Positions 25,386 through 35,220 of a DNA stretch of 64,000 nucleotides are shown one piece after another. Source of the DNA: Geodermatophilus poikilotrophus (lineage in GTDB: Bacteria > Actinomycetota > Actinomycetes > Mycobacteriales > Geodermatophilaceae); NCBI RefSeq assembly GCF_900111455.1, contig NZ_FOIE01000001.1:62001-126000 (forward strand). The letters run 5' to 3'. Both the position numbers and the translations under genes were made by a program. Position 1 is the stretch's first letter; every line of letters starts with the position of its first letter. The notes beneath the pieces are model-generated. The model saw only the letters and a list, made by a program, of their open reading frames with translations, made no database searches and was not told the DNA's origin.

Positions 25386-26486
25386 ATGACGGCCGACATC
25401 AGTCTCCAGGACCCCTTCACGGTGCCTGGACGGTTCTGGCAGCGGCTCCATGACGGTCGCGTGCAGTGCGACGTCTGCCCGCGGGAGTGTCGCCTGCACG
25501 AGGGGCAGCGGGGCCTGTGCTTCGTGCGCGGCCGCGTCGACGACCAGGTCGTGCTGACCTCCTACGGGCGCTCGAGCGGGTTCTGCGTGGACCCCATCGA
25601 GAAGAAGCCGCTCAACCACTTCCTGCCGGGCAGCGCGGTCCTGTCGTTCGGCACCGCGGGGTGCAACCTGTCCTGCCGGTTCTGCCAGAACTGGGACATC
25701 TCCAAGTCGCGGGAGATCGACCGGCTCTCCGACGCCGCCGGGCCGGAGGACATCGCCGCGGCCGCCCAGCGGTTGGGCTGCCGCAGCGTCGCGATGACGT
25801 ACAACGACCCGACCGTCTTCCTCGAGTACGCGGTGGACGTCGCCGACGCCTGCCGGGCACGGGGGGTCAGGTCCGTCCTGGTCACCGCCGGCTACGTCGG
25901 CGACGGGGCGCGACGGGAGCTGTACGCGCACGTCGACGCGGCCAACGTCGACCTCAAGGCGTTCACCGACGACTTCTACCGGCGGGTGTCGGCCGCTCAC
26001 CTGCAGCCGGTGCTCGACACCCTGGTGTACCTGCGGCACGAGACCGACGTGTGGTTCGAGATCACCACGCTCCTCATCCCGGGGCACAACGACTCCGACG
26101 CCGAGATCGGCGCCGAGTGCGCGTGGATCGCCGAGAACCTGGGTCCCGACGTCCCGCTGCACTTCACCGCCTTCCACCCGGACTTCAAGATGCGCGACGT
26201 CCCGCCCACCCCGCCGGCGACGCTGACCCGCGCGCGGCGGATCGCCCGGGACCACGGGCTGCAGTTCGTCTACACGGGCAACGTGCACGACGCGGACGGC
26301 GGCCGGACCACCTGCCCGGCCTGCGGCGAGGCGCTCGTGGAGCGGGACTGGTACGTCATCGGGCGCTACCGGCTCGCCGACGACGGGCGCTGCGCCTCCT
26401 GCGGCACCGCCGTCCCGGGCCGCTTCGACGGGCCGGTCGGCCGGTGGGGAGCGCGGCGGCTGCCGGTGTCCCTGGCCGGGAGCTGA
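25386..26486 (+). CDS. amrS: AmmeMemoRadiSam system radical SAM enzyme
   Basis: A 366-aa radical SAM protein. The [4Fe-4S]-SAM motif CxxxCxxC is C93-NLS-C97-RF-C100 inside FGTAGCNLSCRFCQNWDIS. Four cysteines (C28, C31, C35, C45) precede the barrel, as is typical of AmrS and pyruvate-formate-lyase-activase-like proteins. Family landmarks include MTYNDPTVFLEYA, NVDLKAFTDDFY and HFTAFHPDFKM. A C-terminal CPAC..CASC pair adds a zinc-ribbon-like tail. The ATG has a good Shine-Dalgarno. The usual partners (AmrA/MEMO-like, AMMECR1-like) are not in this window. The substrate of the system is unknown. Confidence 0.88.
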   Translation: MTADISLQDPFTVPGRFWQRLHDGRVQCDVCPRECRLHEGQRGLCFVRGRVDDQVVLTSYGRSSGFCVDPIEKKPLNHFLPGSAVLSFGTAGCNLSCRFCQNWDISKSREIDRLSDAAGPEDIAAAAQRLGCRSVAMTYNDPTVFLEYAVDVADACRARGVRSVLVTAGYVGDGARRELYAHVDAANVDLKAFTDDFYRRVSAAHLQPVLDTLVYLRHETDVWFEITTLLIPGHNDSDAEIGAECAWIAENLGPDVPLHFTAFHPDFKMRDVPPTPPATLTRARRIARDHGLQFVYTGNVHDADGGRTTCPACGEALVERDWYVIGRYRLADDGRCASCGTAVPGRFDGPVGRWGARRLPVSLAGS

Positions 26487-26600
26487 TCGGTGTGCGTGCG
26501 CACATCCGCGGTCGCCGGCCGGTTCCACCCCGCTGATTCGGCGCAGCCGGCGGCCCGTGTCGCCCGGTGCGCCGGCAGACCGGACTCGGAGGGGAGAGGC

Positions 26601-28556
26601 ATGACGGGTCTTCTGCGGTTCCGGCGGAGAACCACCGCACTGCTCGCTTCGGCAGCCATGGTGGGGTCGGCCTTCGTGCTCACCGCGGCGGCCCAGCCGT
26701 CGGACGACGACGGCTGGCAGCTGGGCCGGCCGCGGCTGACGACGCCGTGGACCGGCCAGGTCTCGCCGAGCAACGCCCTGCCGGAGTACCCGAGGCCACA
26801 GCTGACGCGGGCCAGCTGGCAGAACCTCAACGGGGTGTGGCAGTTCGCCGGTGCCGCGGCGGGGGAGGTGCCGCCCTTCGGTGAGGACCTCGCCGAGAGC
26901 ATCCTGGTGCCCTACCCGATCGAGTCGGCGCTGTCCGGCATCGAGCGGCACGAGGACCACATGTGGTATCGGCGGACGTTCGAGGTCCCGGCGTCCTGGC
27001 AGGTGGGAGACGGTCAGCGGCTGCGTCTCCACTTCGGCGCCGTCGACCACGCGGCCACCGTGTGGGTGAACGGCACCGAGGTCGCCGAGCACACCGGCGG
27101 CTACACCGTATTCTCCGTCGACGTCACCGATGCCCTGGCGCCCTCGGGTCCTCAGGAGATCGTCGTCGGTGTCGAGGACCGCACCGACGCGACGTGGCAG
27201 CCGGTCGGCAAACAGCGCAACGTCCCGGACCGCGGCGTCTTCTACACCGGCTCCTCCGGGATCTGGCAGACGGTGTGGATGGAACCTGTCGCCGCCCGCG
27301 CGTACGTGGCGGACCTCGACACGGCCACGGACGTCGACACCGACACGCTCGCGCTGACCGTCGACACCGGCGGGAACGCCTCCGGCATCACGGTCCGGGC
27401 CGTGGTCAGGGACGGCGACGTGCAGGTCGCGACCGCGGAGGGAGTGCCCGGCCGGCCCCTGGACGTGCACGTCCCGGACGCCCACCTGTGGTCACCCGAC
27501 GACCCGTTCCTCTACGAGCTGGAGGTGACCCTGCTGGACGGCGACCAGGAGGTCGACCGGGTCGGGTCCTACGTCGGCATGCGGGAGATCGGGACCGTGC
27601 ACGGCGCGGACGGCCGCCTCCGCATCACGCTCAACCACGAGATCCGCTTCCTGATGTCGACCCTGGACCAGGGCTTCTGGCCGGACGGCATCTACACCGC
27701 ACCGACGGACGAGGCGCTGCGGTTCGACGTGGCCGAGGCCAAGCGCCTCGGGTTCAACGCCATCCGCAAGCACGTCAAGGTCGAGCCCGACCGCTGGTAC
27801 CACCACGCCGACACGCTGGGCGTGCTGGTCTGGCAGGACATGCCGTCCATGCGGACGGGCGGGATCCCGCCGCCGGATGCACAGGCCGAGTTCGAGCGCC
27901 AGCTGCACGAGGTCGTCGACCAGCACGACAGCTGGACCTCGGTGATCGGGTGGATCCCCTTCAACGAGGGCTGGGGCGAGTGGAGCAGGGAGGCCACGGG
28001 GCGGATCGCCGACTCGGTCGCGGCTCAGGACCCCACCCGGCTCGTGGACGCCCACAGCGGCGTCAACTGCTGCGCCTCGCACGGCGACAGCGGCCGCGGC
28101 GACGTCATCGACTGGCACGACTACACCGGTCCCGCGGACCCCACGCCCGACGGCCACCGCGTGGCGGTCGACGGTGAGCACGGTGGGTTCGGGCTCGAGG
28201 TACCCGGCCACATGTGGTTCGAGGACGGCCACGGGTACCAGATGGCGCAGGACAGCGAGGAGCTCACCAGGCTGTACGTGGAGAACCAGCGCGAGCTGAT
28301 CCCGTTGGCGCAGCAGCGCGGCATCAGCGGCGCCGTCTACACCCAGATCACCGACATCGAACACGAGGTCAACGGCTTCTTCACCTATGACCGGCGGGTG
28401 GAGAAGATGCGCGTCGACCAGGTCAGGGCGGTCAACGACGCGGTCGTCCGCAACGCGAACCGCCCCGCTGTCCCGCCGACGGCCATCGACCCCGGCACAG
28501 CCGTTCCCGCCGGTGTGCACTCCTCCGGCGGGTCATCGGACCAGCGTCGCGGATGA
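26601..28556 (+). CDS. Secreted glycoside hydrolase family 2 protein
   Basis: About 651 aa. An N-terminal signal (RFRRRTTALLASAAMVGSAF..TAAAQ) suggests export. The GH2 sugar-binding jelly roll (WYRRTFEVPASW..WVNGTEVAEHTGGY), Ig-like domain and TIM barrel follow. Acid/base Glu456 is in PFNEGWGEW and the likely nucleophile Glu526 in VDGEHGGFG. Family enzymes are beta-galactosidase, beta-glucuronidase or beta-mannosidase; specificity is not evident. The ATG at 26601 follows GGAGGGGAGAGGC. The last few codons run into an IS remnant (28540 onward), so the native C-terminus may have been altered. Confidence 0.88.
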   Translation: MTGLLRFRRRTTALLASAAMVGSAFVLTAAAQPSDDDGWQLGRPRLTTPWTGQVSPSNALPEYPRPQLTRASWQNLNGVWQFAGAAAGEVPPFGEDLAESILVPYPIESALSGIERHEDHMWYRRTFEVPASWQVGDGQRLRLHFGAVDHAATVWVNGTEVAEHTGGYTVFSVDVTDALAPSGPQEIVVGVEDRTDATWQPVGKQRNVPDRGVFYTGSSGIWQTVWMEPVAARAYVADLDTATDVDTDTLALTVDTGGNASGITVRAVVRDGDVQVATAEGVPGRPLDVHVPDAHLWSPDDPFLYELEVTLLDGDQEVDRVGSYVGMREIGTVHGADGRLRITLNHEIRFLMSTLDQGFWPDGIYTAPTDEALRFDVAEAKRLGFNAIRKHVKVEPDRWYHHADTLGVLVWQDMPSMRTGGIPPPDAQAEFERQLHEVVDQHDSWTSVIGWIPFNEGWGEWSREATGRIADSVAAQDPTRLVDAHSGVNCCASHGDSGRGDVIDWHDYTGPADPTPDGHRVAVDGEHGGFGLEVPGHMWFEDGHGYQMAQDSEELTRLYVENQRELIPLAQQRGISGAVYTQITDIEHEVNGFFTYDRRVEKMRVDQVRAVNDAVVRNANRPAVPPTAIDPGTAVPAGVHSSGGSSDQRRG

Positions 28557-28880
28557 CCTCGGCCACCGATCCGGACAGCCGGCATCGAGTCCAGGATCGG
28601 TTCGACGTACGGGCGGTCGTGCCGGTTCCCGGCGGGGACCAGCACGTCGAGCGGCACCCCGCGGGCGTCGACGAGCGGGTGGTACGGGCTGGGGAGGCCT
28701 TGCCCGGTCGGTCGGCTTGCGGCCGGTCGGCTCGACTCCCTCCTCGCCCGGGTGCTGACCGAGTCCGGGACGGCTCGCGACCGGTCCCGGTCGGCCTGCC
28801 GGCCGAGGCGGTCGAGCAACCCCTGGTGCACCCGGTCGAACACGCCGGCCCCGGCCCACTCGCGCGTGCGCCGCCGGTCA
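28540..28880 (-). pseudogene. IS5-family transposase remnant
   Basis: Read on the minus strand, scattered frames match the two-frame transposase at 174-1954: EWAGAGVFDRVHQGLLDRLG, then SPYHPLVDARGVPLDVLVPA and GNRHDRPYVEPILDSMPAVR..GRGHPRR. The N- and C-terminal ends are missing and several frameshifts are present. Its 3' edge overlaps the last codons of the GH2 gene. No terminal repeats were identified. Confidence 0.7.
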
Positions 28881-29157
28881 CCGGATCCAGAACGCCCACA
28901 ATTGGCCGATGTGCCGCAACCCCGGGATGCTGTCGCCGGAGATCGCGCAGCAAGGGGGTGACCATGGCCTGCACCGTCGTCCGTGGGCCCTGCCCGCGCC
29001 CCTGCCCCGCCGAGCTCTGCGCCGCCGCTGCACCCGTCCCGAACGCTGAGCCGGCCGCCCGGAGGCGGGCGGCCACCGCGATCGCCGGGGGTTCCCGTCC
29101 CTCGGCCGGAGACATCCGCAACCTCCACAGATTCTGCACACGCGAAGGGGATGAGCC
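28881..29157. other. Intergenic stretch before the MHS transporter
   Basis: About 280 bp without a gene. It contains the upstream region of the transporter and its AAGGGG ribosome-binding site (29145-29150). Confidence 0.4.
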
Positions 29158-30522
29158 TTGTCCAGTTCCCACCAGGAAGCCGCTGTCCCGCCGGCGTCCC
29201 GCACGTCCATCGTCAAGGTCGTCGGTGCCAGCCTCGTCGGGACGACCGTGGAGTGGTATGACTTCTTCCTCTACGGCTCGGCCGCCGCGCTGGTGTTCAA
29301 CACGCTGTTCTTCCCCGACTTCGATCCGCTCGTCGGCACGCTGCTCGCGTTCGCCACGTACGCCGTGGGCTTCGCGGCCCGCCCCATCGGTGGGGTGATC
29401 TTCGGGCACTTCGGCGACAAGGTCGGCCGCAAGCAGATGCTGGTCATCACGCTCATGCTGATGGGCGGCGCGACGTTCCTGATCGGCCTGCTGCCGACCT
29501 ACGCCCAGATCGGCATCTGGGCACCGATCCTGCTGATCGTCCTCCGGCTGGTGCAGGGCTTCGCCCTCGGTGGCGAGTGGGGCGGTGCGGTGCTGATGGC
29601 CGCCGAGTACGGCACGCCGGAGCGACGCGGGTACTGGGCCTCCTGGCCGCAGGCCGGTGCGCCGGCGGGCAACCTCCTCGCCGTCGCCGTCCTCGCGCTG
29701 GTCTCGGCGCTGACCACCGACGAGCAGTTCGAGTCCTGGGGTTGGCGCATCCCGTTCCTGCTCAGCGCGGTGCTGGTGGGTGTGGGCCTCTGGATCCGGG
29801 TCTCGATCGAGGAGTCGCCGGTCTTCCGGGCCGCCCGCGAGCAGTCCGCCAAGGCGGAGGAGGCTCCCAAGCTGCCCGTCGTCCAGGTCCTGCGCGACTA
29901 CCCCCGCGAGATCATCCTGGCGATCGGCGCCCGCCTGGCGGAGAACATCGGCTACTACATCTTCACGGCTTTCGCGCTCAGTTATGCCACCCAGCAGCTG
30001 GGCGTCCCGCAGAGCACGGCGCTGAACGCGGCGCTCATCGCCTCCGCGATCCACTTCGCCGCCATCCCGACCATGGGGGCACTCTCCGACCGGTTCGGCC
30101 GCCGGCCGGTCTACCTCCTCGGTGCGGTCGGCGTGGGGGTCTGGGGGTTCGTCTTCTTCCGCATGTACGACTCCGAGTCGTTCGTGCTGCTGGCGCTCGC
30201 AGGCACCATCGCGTTGGTCTTCCACGGCGCGATGTACGGGCCGCAGGCGTCCTTCTTCTCCGAGCTGTTCTCCACCCAGGTGCGCTACAGCGGCCTGTCG
30301 GTGGCCGGTCAGGTGTCCTCCATCGTGGCGGGCAGCCTGGCACCCGTCATCGCCACGGCGCTGCTGATCGAGTACGGCAGTTCCGTGCCGATCTCGCTGT
30401 ACCTCGCCGGTGCCGCGGTGCTCACGGTGATCGCCGTCGTGCTCAGCCGGGAGACCGCCCGCAGCGACCTGACGCGGGACCCCGCCGCCGATCGGGCGAC
30501 GGTCGGCGCCGGTCGGCGCTGA
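29158..30522 (+). CDS. MFS transporter, metabolite:H+ symporter (MHS) type
   Basis: A 454-aa, 12-TM major facilitator. The MHS signatures are present: [20 protein letters not shown] near the N-terminus, [15 protein letters not shown] between TM2 and TM3, and [20 protein letters not shown] in TM4/5. [14 protein letters not shown] repeats the loop motif in the second half. MHS members import organic acids, shikimate, proline or betaine with protons. TTG 29158 is the start, 7 nt after AAGGGG; an ATG at 29151 is out of frame. The stop lies 13 bp before the CoA-transferase, so the two are probably co-transcribed and may use the same carboxylate. Confidence 0.9.
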   Translation: MSSSHQEAAVPPASRTSIVKVVGASLVGTTVEWYDFFLYGSAAALVFNTLFFPDFDPLVGTLLAFATYAVGFAARPIGGVIFGHFGDKVGRKQMLVITLMLMGGATFLIGLLPTYAQIGIWAPILLIVLRLVQGFALGGEWGGAVLMAAEYGTPERRGYWASWPQAGAPAGNLLAVAVLALVSALTTDEQFESWGWRIPFLLSAVLVGVGLWIRVSIEESPVFRAAREQSAKAEEAPKLPVVQVLRDYPREIILAIGARLAENIGYYIFTAFALSYATQQLGVPQSTALNAALIASAIHFAAIPTMGALSDRFGRRPVYLLGAVGVGVWGFVFFRMYDSESFVLLALAGTIALVFHGAMYGPQASFFSELFSTQVRYSGLSVAGQVSSIVAGSLAPVIATALLIEYGSSVPISLYLAGAAVLTVIAVVLSRETARSDLTRDPAADRATVGAGRR

Positions 30523-30535
30523 GCCCCGCCGTCCG

Positions 30536-32437
30536 GTGCGACGCAACAAGGTCATCTCGGCCGACGCCGCGGCGCAGATCGTCCTCGACGGCGACACCGT
30601 CGCCACCGGGGGGTTCGTCGGCGTCGGGTTCGCCGAGGAGCTGGCGCTCGCGCTGGAACGGCGGTTCGAGGCCACTGGCTCGCCGCGGGACCTCACGCTG
30701 GTCTACGCGGCGGGCCAGGGCGACGGCGGCACCCGTGGGTTGAACCACTTCGGGGCCGACGGCATGGTGCGCCGGGTCATCGGCGGGCACTGGGGCCTCG
30801 TGCCGGGCCTCGGAGCGCTCGCGCTCGACGACCGCATCGAGGCCTACTGCTGGCCGCAGGGCGTGATCAGCCACCTGTTCCGGGAGATCGCCGGCGGGCG
30901 CCCGGGCGTGGTGACCAAGGTCGGGCTCGGCACGTTCGTCGATCCGCGCCACGGGGGCGGCCGGATGAACGAGTGCACCAGGGAGGACCTGGTCGAGCTG
31001 GTGACGCTGCGCGGGGAGGAGCACCTGTTCTTCCCCGCGCAGCCGGTGCACGTGGCGCTGCTGCGCGGGACGACGGCCGACCCCGAGGGCAACATCACCA
31101 TGGAGCGGGAGGCGCTCACGCTCGAGGTGCTGTCGATGGCGCAGGCGGCCAAGAACTCCGGCGGCGTCGTGATCGTGCAGGTCGAGCGGGTCACCGAGCA
31201 CCGGACGCTGAGCCCGCGCGAGGTGAAGGTCCCCGGCATCCTGGTCGACGCGGTCGTCGTCGCGCAGCCCGCCAACCACGGTCAGACCTTCGCCGAGGCC
31301 CACAACCCCGCCTACACCGGGGAGATCACCGCGCCCAGCACCGGGCTGGCCCCGATGCCCCTCGACGCGCGCAAGGTGATCGCCCGTCGCGCCGCGATGT
31401 TCCTGTCGACCAACGCGGTGGTGAACCTCGGGATCGGCATCCCCGAGGGCGTGGCGGCAGTCGCTGCCGAGGAGCGGATCCTCGACCTGATCACGCTGAC
31501 CGTCGAGCCCGGCGGTGTCGGTGGCATCCCGGCCGGCGGGCTGAGCTTCGGCGCCGTCGCCAACCCGCAGGCCATCATCGACCAGCCGTACCAGTTCGAC
31601 TTCTACGACGGCGGCGGGCTGGACCAGGCGTTCCTGGGCATGGCCGAGGCCGACGCGGAGGGGAACGTCAACGTCAGCCGGTTCGGTCGCCGGCTCGCCG
31701 GTGCCGGCGGCTTCATCAACATCAGCCAGAACGCCAAGGTGGTCTTCTTCCTCGGCACGTTCACCGCCCGCTCGCAGGTGGCGGTGCGCGACGGCGCGCT
31801 GGTCGTCGACGACACCGGCGCGGTCGCCAAGTTCCGCGACCGGGTGGGGCAGGTGACCTTCAACGGGCGCCTGGCTGCGGAGCGCGGGCAGCCCGTCTAC
31901 TACGTCACCGAGCGGTGCGTCCTGCGGCTGACCGAGCGGGGCCTCGAGCTGGTCGAGGTCGCCCCGGGCGTCGACGTGGAACGGGACGTGCTGGCCCACA
32001 TGGACGTCGCTCCCGTCATCGGGGACGACCTGTGCACGATGGACGCGGTGATCTTCCGCGACCGGCCGATGGGGCTGCGCGACCGGCCTCCCGTCGACAT
32101 GGCGGAGCGTTTCCGGTTCGACGGGGCCACCGACACCGTCTACGTCAACTTCGAGGGGCTGCGGCTGGGAACGGCGCAGGACGCCGACGACCTGGCCCGG
32201 GAGCTCGACCGCCGGTTCTCCGCGCTCGACCGGCGGGTGCACGTCGTCGTGAACTACGACAACTTCGACCTCGGCCCGGATGCGGCGGATCCCTTCTTCG
32301 CCATGGTCAGGAGCAACGAGGAGCGCTTCTTCCTGTCCTCCACCCGCTACTCGACCAACGCGTTCTTCCGCCGCCAGCTGGGCCGGGAGTTCACCGAGCA
32401 CGACCTCTACGCCAACTTCAGCGAGCACCCTCGCTGA
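30536..32437 (+). CDS. Fused acyl-CoA:carboxylate CoA-transferase
   Basis: A 633-aa family I CoA-transferase with the alpha and beta halves fused. The alpha-like half starts at [20 protein letters not shown] with [13 protein letters not shown]. The beta-like half begins near [14 protein letters not shown] and holds the catalytic Glu324 in [14 protein letters not shown]. Propionate/acetate CoA-transferases of this layout are usually about 520-550 residues. Here a further ~95 residues (from about [17 protein letters not shown]) form a C-terminal domain known in some family members. Start GTG 30536. It is likely co-transcribed with the MHS transporter and may activate the imported acid. Confidence 0.85.
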   Translation: MRRNKVISADAAAQIVLDGDTVATGGFVGVGFAEELALALERRFEATGSPRDLTLVYAAGQGDGGTRGLNHFGADGMVRRVIGGHWGLVPGLGALALDDRIEAYCWPQGVISHLFREIAGGRPGVVTKVGLGTFVDPRHGGGRMNECTREDLVELVTLRGEEHLFFPAQPVHVALLRGTTADPEGNITMEREALTLEVLSMAQAAKNSGGVVIVQVERVTEHRTLSPREVKVPGILVDAVVVAQPANHGQTFAEAHNPAYTGEITAPSTGLAPMPLDARKVIARRAAMFLSTNAVVNLGIGIPEGVAAVAAEERILDLITLTVEPGGVGGIPAGGLSFGAVANPQAIIDQPYQFDFYDGGGLDQAFLGMAEADAEGNVNVSRFGRRLAGAGGFINISQNAKVVFFLGTFTARSQVAVRDGALVVDDTGAVAKFRDRVGQVTFNGRLAAERGQPVYYVTERCVLRLTERGLELVEVAPGVDVERDVLAHMDVAPVIGDDLCTMDAVIFRDRPMGLRDRPPVDMAERFRFDGATDTVYVNFEGLRLGTAQDADDLARELDRRFSALDRRVHVVVNYDNFDLGPDAADPFFAMVRSNEERFFLSSTRYSTNAFFRRQLGREFTEHDLYANFSEHPR

Positions 32438-32608
32438 GCGCGTTCCCCCACCACCGTGGGCACGCCCGGAGCGCCACCGACCGGGACGGCGGCCACGCGC
32501 TCCCCGACCGCCTCGGCGGCGGACCAGCCGGCAGGACAGGGAGGCGGCCGACGGCTGACGGGTCGGCAGCGCCGGCTCGCCCGGTCGCCCGGTCGCCGGC
32601 GTCCGTGC

Positions 32609-33847
32609 TCAGTCCAGGATCTCCCGTCCCTTGCCGACCACGGTGATGCCCGCCTCCGAGACGACGAGACCCCGGGCGCGGTCGTCGTCCTTGTCGACGC
32701 CGATCTCGACGCCCTCGCCGATGCGGACGTTCTTGTCGACGATCGCATCGCGGACCACGGCCCGGCGGCCGACGTGCGTGCCGTCGAGGACCACGGACCG
32801 CTCGACGGACGCCCAGCTGTGCACGACCACGCCGGGGGACAGCACCGACTCGTGGACGCAGCCGCCGGAGACGATGACGCCGTTGGACACGATGCTGCTG
32901 ATCGCCCGGCCGACCCGGTCGCCGTCGTCGTGCACGAACTTCGCCGGCGGCCGGGACGGGATGTGGGTGAGGATCGGCCAGCGCTCGTTGTAGAGGTCGA
33001 ACGCCGGGATCGTCGCGCAGAGGTCCATGTGGGCGTCGAAGTAGGAGTCCAGCGTGCCGACGTCACGCCAGTAGCGCTCGGTGCCGGCCTTCTCCCCGGG
33101 GACGTCGTTGCCGTTGAAGTCGTACACCTGCGCCGCACCCTGCCCGACCAGCATCGGGACGATGTTGCCGCCCATGTCGTGCTTGCTGTCCTCGTCGGCG
33201 GCGTCCGTCCGCAGCGCGTCGAGCAGCGCCTCGGTGCTGAAGACGTAGTTGCCCATGGACGCGAAGGTCTCGTCGGGGCGGCCGGGCAGCGCGGGCGGAT
33301 CGGCGGGCTTCTCCAGGAACGCCTCGATCCGCTGCCCGTCGTCCGCGGTCTGGATGACGCCGAAGGCGGTGGCCTCCCGGCGGGGCACGGGGATGCCCGC
33401 CACCGTCACCCCGGCACCCCCGTCGAGGTGCTGGCGCCACATCTGCCCCGGGTCCATGCGGTACACGTGGTCGGCACCGAAGACGACGACGAGGTCGGGG
33501 CGCTCGTCGTTGATGAGGTTCAGCGACTGGAGGATCGCGTCGGCCGAGCCGGTGTACCAGCGCGGGCCGAGGCGCTGCTGCGCCGGCACCGTGGTGACGT
33601 AGTTGCCGAGCAGGTTCGACAGTCGCCACGTCGTCGTGATGTGCCGGTCGAGGCTGTGGCTCTTGTACTGCGTGAGCACAGCGATCTTGAGGATGCCGGC
33701 GTTGACGAGGTTGGACAGGGCAAAGTCGATCAGCCGGTAGAGGCCACCGAACGGCACGGCGGGCTTGGCCCGGTCCTCGGTCAACGGCGCGAGCCGTGTG
33801 CCTGCACCACCGGCCAGCACGATCCCGAGGATCTTCGGCTCCGCCAT
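32609..33847 (-). CDS. glgC: Glucose-1-phosphate adenylyltransferase
   Basis: A 412-aa ADP-glucose pyrophosphorylase, the committed step of glycogen synthesis (ATP + glucose-1-P to ADP-glucose). It has the nucleotide-binding signature [14 protein letters not shown], the Lys in [32 protein letters not shown]-type [10 protein letters not shown] and [10 protein letters not shown]. The C-terminal half is a left-handed beta-helix with hexapeptide repeats ([20 protein letters not shown]). Length is normal for the family. It is divergently oriented to the glucokinase gene, separated by about 340 bp. Confidence 0.95.
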   Translation of the reverse strand: MAEPKILGIVLAGGAGTRLAPLTEDRAKPAVPFGGLYRLIDFALSNLVNAGILKIAVLTQYKSHSLDRHITTTWRLSNLLGNYVTTVPAQQRLGPRWYTGSADAILQSLNLINDERPDLVVVFGADHVYRMDPGQMWRQHLDGGAGVTVAGIPVPRREATAFGVIQTADDGQRIEAFLEKPADPPALPGRPDETFASMGNYVFSTEALLDALRTDAADEDSKHDMGGNIVPMLVGQGAAQVYDFNGNDVPGEKAGTERYWRDVGTLDSYFDAHMDLCATIPAFDLYNERWPILTHIPSRPPAKFVHDDGDRVGRAISSIVSNGVIVSGGCVHESVLSPGVVVHSWASVERSVVLDGTHVGRRAVVRDAIVDKNVRIGEGVEIGVDKDDDRARGLVVSEAGITVVGKGREILD

Positions 33848-34185
33848 CCCACACCTCCTGAGTCACCCACCAGCGCCTCGACGACCTGTCGTCCCGTGGT
33901 GGACGGGCGGGTGGCTCCGAGCCCCGAGCGGGGCTCTGCGGTGAGCCGCGTCACATCATGCTCGTCGGGGCTCCGGATCGGAACCGGAGCCGGGGACACC
34001 CGTGGGCGTCGCCGGAGCGGTCGTCCCGGAGCACTCCGGTCCGTCCGCCGGACGGTGGACCGGCAGCCCGAGCAGGCCCGGGGGTCGCCGGCCTGCTCGA
34101 CCCGCTTCCGGTGGCACCGGGTGCGGAGTTGGAGCAGAGTCCACAGTGCTCTGGATCACACCGCACCCAGGACCGGGGGGCGACC
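33848..34185. other. glgC-glucokinase divergent promoter region
   Basis: 338 bp with no supported gene. A small 7-bp-stem hairpin (gagcccc/ggggctc, 33919-33936) lies near glgC. It should hold promoters for both divergent genes; no clear operator is seen. Confidence 0.45.
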
Positions 34186-35130
34186 ATGTCGCTCGCGATC
34201 GGCGTCGACATCGGCGGCACCAAGGTCGCCGCCGGTCTGGTCGACGAGCAGGGCGGCGTCGTCGCCGGCGCCCGGCGCGACACACCGTCGCACGACCCGG
34301 CCAGGATCGAGGAGATCATCGCCGACGTCGTGCGGGAGCTGCAGGCATCCCACGAGGTCGAGGCCGTCGGCATCGGGGCGGCCGGGTTCGTCGACGCCGC
34401 CCGGTCCACCGTGGTGTTCGCGCCCAACCTGGCCTGGCGCGACGAGCCGCTGCGCGTCAACGTCGAGAAGCGGTGCAGGCTGCCGGTCGTCGTGGAGAAC
34501 GACGCCAACGCGGCGGCCTGGGCCGAGGCCCGCTTCGGTGCCGGGCGGGGGCAGCAGTACCTCGTCGTCCTCACCGTCGGGACCGGCCTCGGCGGCGGGT
34601 TGGTGACCGGCGGGGAGCTGTACCGGGGGCGGCAGGGCATCGCCGCGGAGTTCGGCCACGTGACGGTGGAGCCGGGCGGACGGCGGTGCGGCTGCGGCGG
34701 CCGCGGCTGCTGGGAGCGCTACGCCAGCGGCCGGGCGCTGATCCTCGAGGCCCAGGAGCTCGCCACGGTCTCGCCGGCCATCGCCGGTCGGTTGCTGGAG
34801 CTGGCCGGTGGCCGGCCGGAGGCGATCACCGGGCTGCACGTGACCCGCGCGGCCCAGGACGGGGACGAGGCCGCGCTGGAGGCGTTCCGGGTGATCGGCA
34901 CCTGGCTCGGTCAGGGCATGGCCGCCCTCACCGCGGCCCTGGACCCGGAGGTGTTCGTCCTCGGCGGCGGGGTCTCCGCCGCCGGGGAGCTGCTGCGCGA
35001 GCCGGCGGAGCGGTCGCTGCAGGAGCGGGTCACGGCGCGCGCGTACCGGGAGGTGCCGGCCGTGCGGCTCGCGCAGTTCGGTCCCGAGGCCGGGATCGTC
35101 GGCGCTGCGGACCTCGCCCGACGCCGGTGA
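34186..35130 (+). CDS. ROK-family glucokinase
   Basis: A 314-aa ROK sugar kinase. The N-terminal phosphate loop is IGVDIGGTKVAAGLVD, the catalytic base region VVENDANAAAWAEA, then TVGTGLGGGLVTGGEL. The ROK zinc motif is CGCGGRGCWERYASG with the upstream His in EFGHVTVEPGG. It phosphorylates glucose to glucose-6-phosphate using ATP. It precedes a sugar:H+ symporter by 90 bp and diverges from glgC, giving a glucose import-phosphorylation-storage neighbourhood. The ATG 34186 follows a G-rich ribosome-binding region. Confidence 0.92.
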   Translation: MSLAIGVDIGGTKVAAGLVDEQGGVVAGARRDTPSHDPARIEEIIADVVRELQASHEVEAVGIGAAGFVDAARSTVVFAPNLAWRDEPLRVNVEKRCRLPVVVENDANAAAWAEARFGAGRGQQYLVVLTVGTGLGGGLVTGGELYRGRQGIAAEFGHVTVEPGGRRCGCGGRGCWERYASGRALILEAQELATVSPAIAGRLLELAGGRPEAITGLHVTRAAQDGDEAALEAFRVIGTWLGQGMAALTAALDPEVFVLGGGVSAAGELLREPAERSLQERVTARAYREVPAVRLAQFGPEAGIVGAADLARRR

Positions 35131-35220
35131 GGCACGACGGGGGAGAGGACTCGCGGGGGTGCCAGACGGCACGGCCGGGCGACACAGGGTGGAGTGCAGG
35201 GGACGGCGGAGGGGGATCCG

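Noticed and set aside
25362-27485. 707-codon minus-strand frame across amrS and the GH2 gene
   Set aside because: It spans two genes with recognised active sites on the other strand and shows no domain of its own.
30443-32428. 661-codon minus-strand frame opposite the CoA-transferase
   Set aside because: Antisense shadow; the plus-strand protein has the catalytic EPGGVGG motif.
33919-33936. 7-bp hairpin near glgC considered as a riboswitch or attenuator
   Set aside because: Too short, with no conserved aptamer-like elements; such stems are frequent at this GC content.
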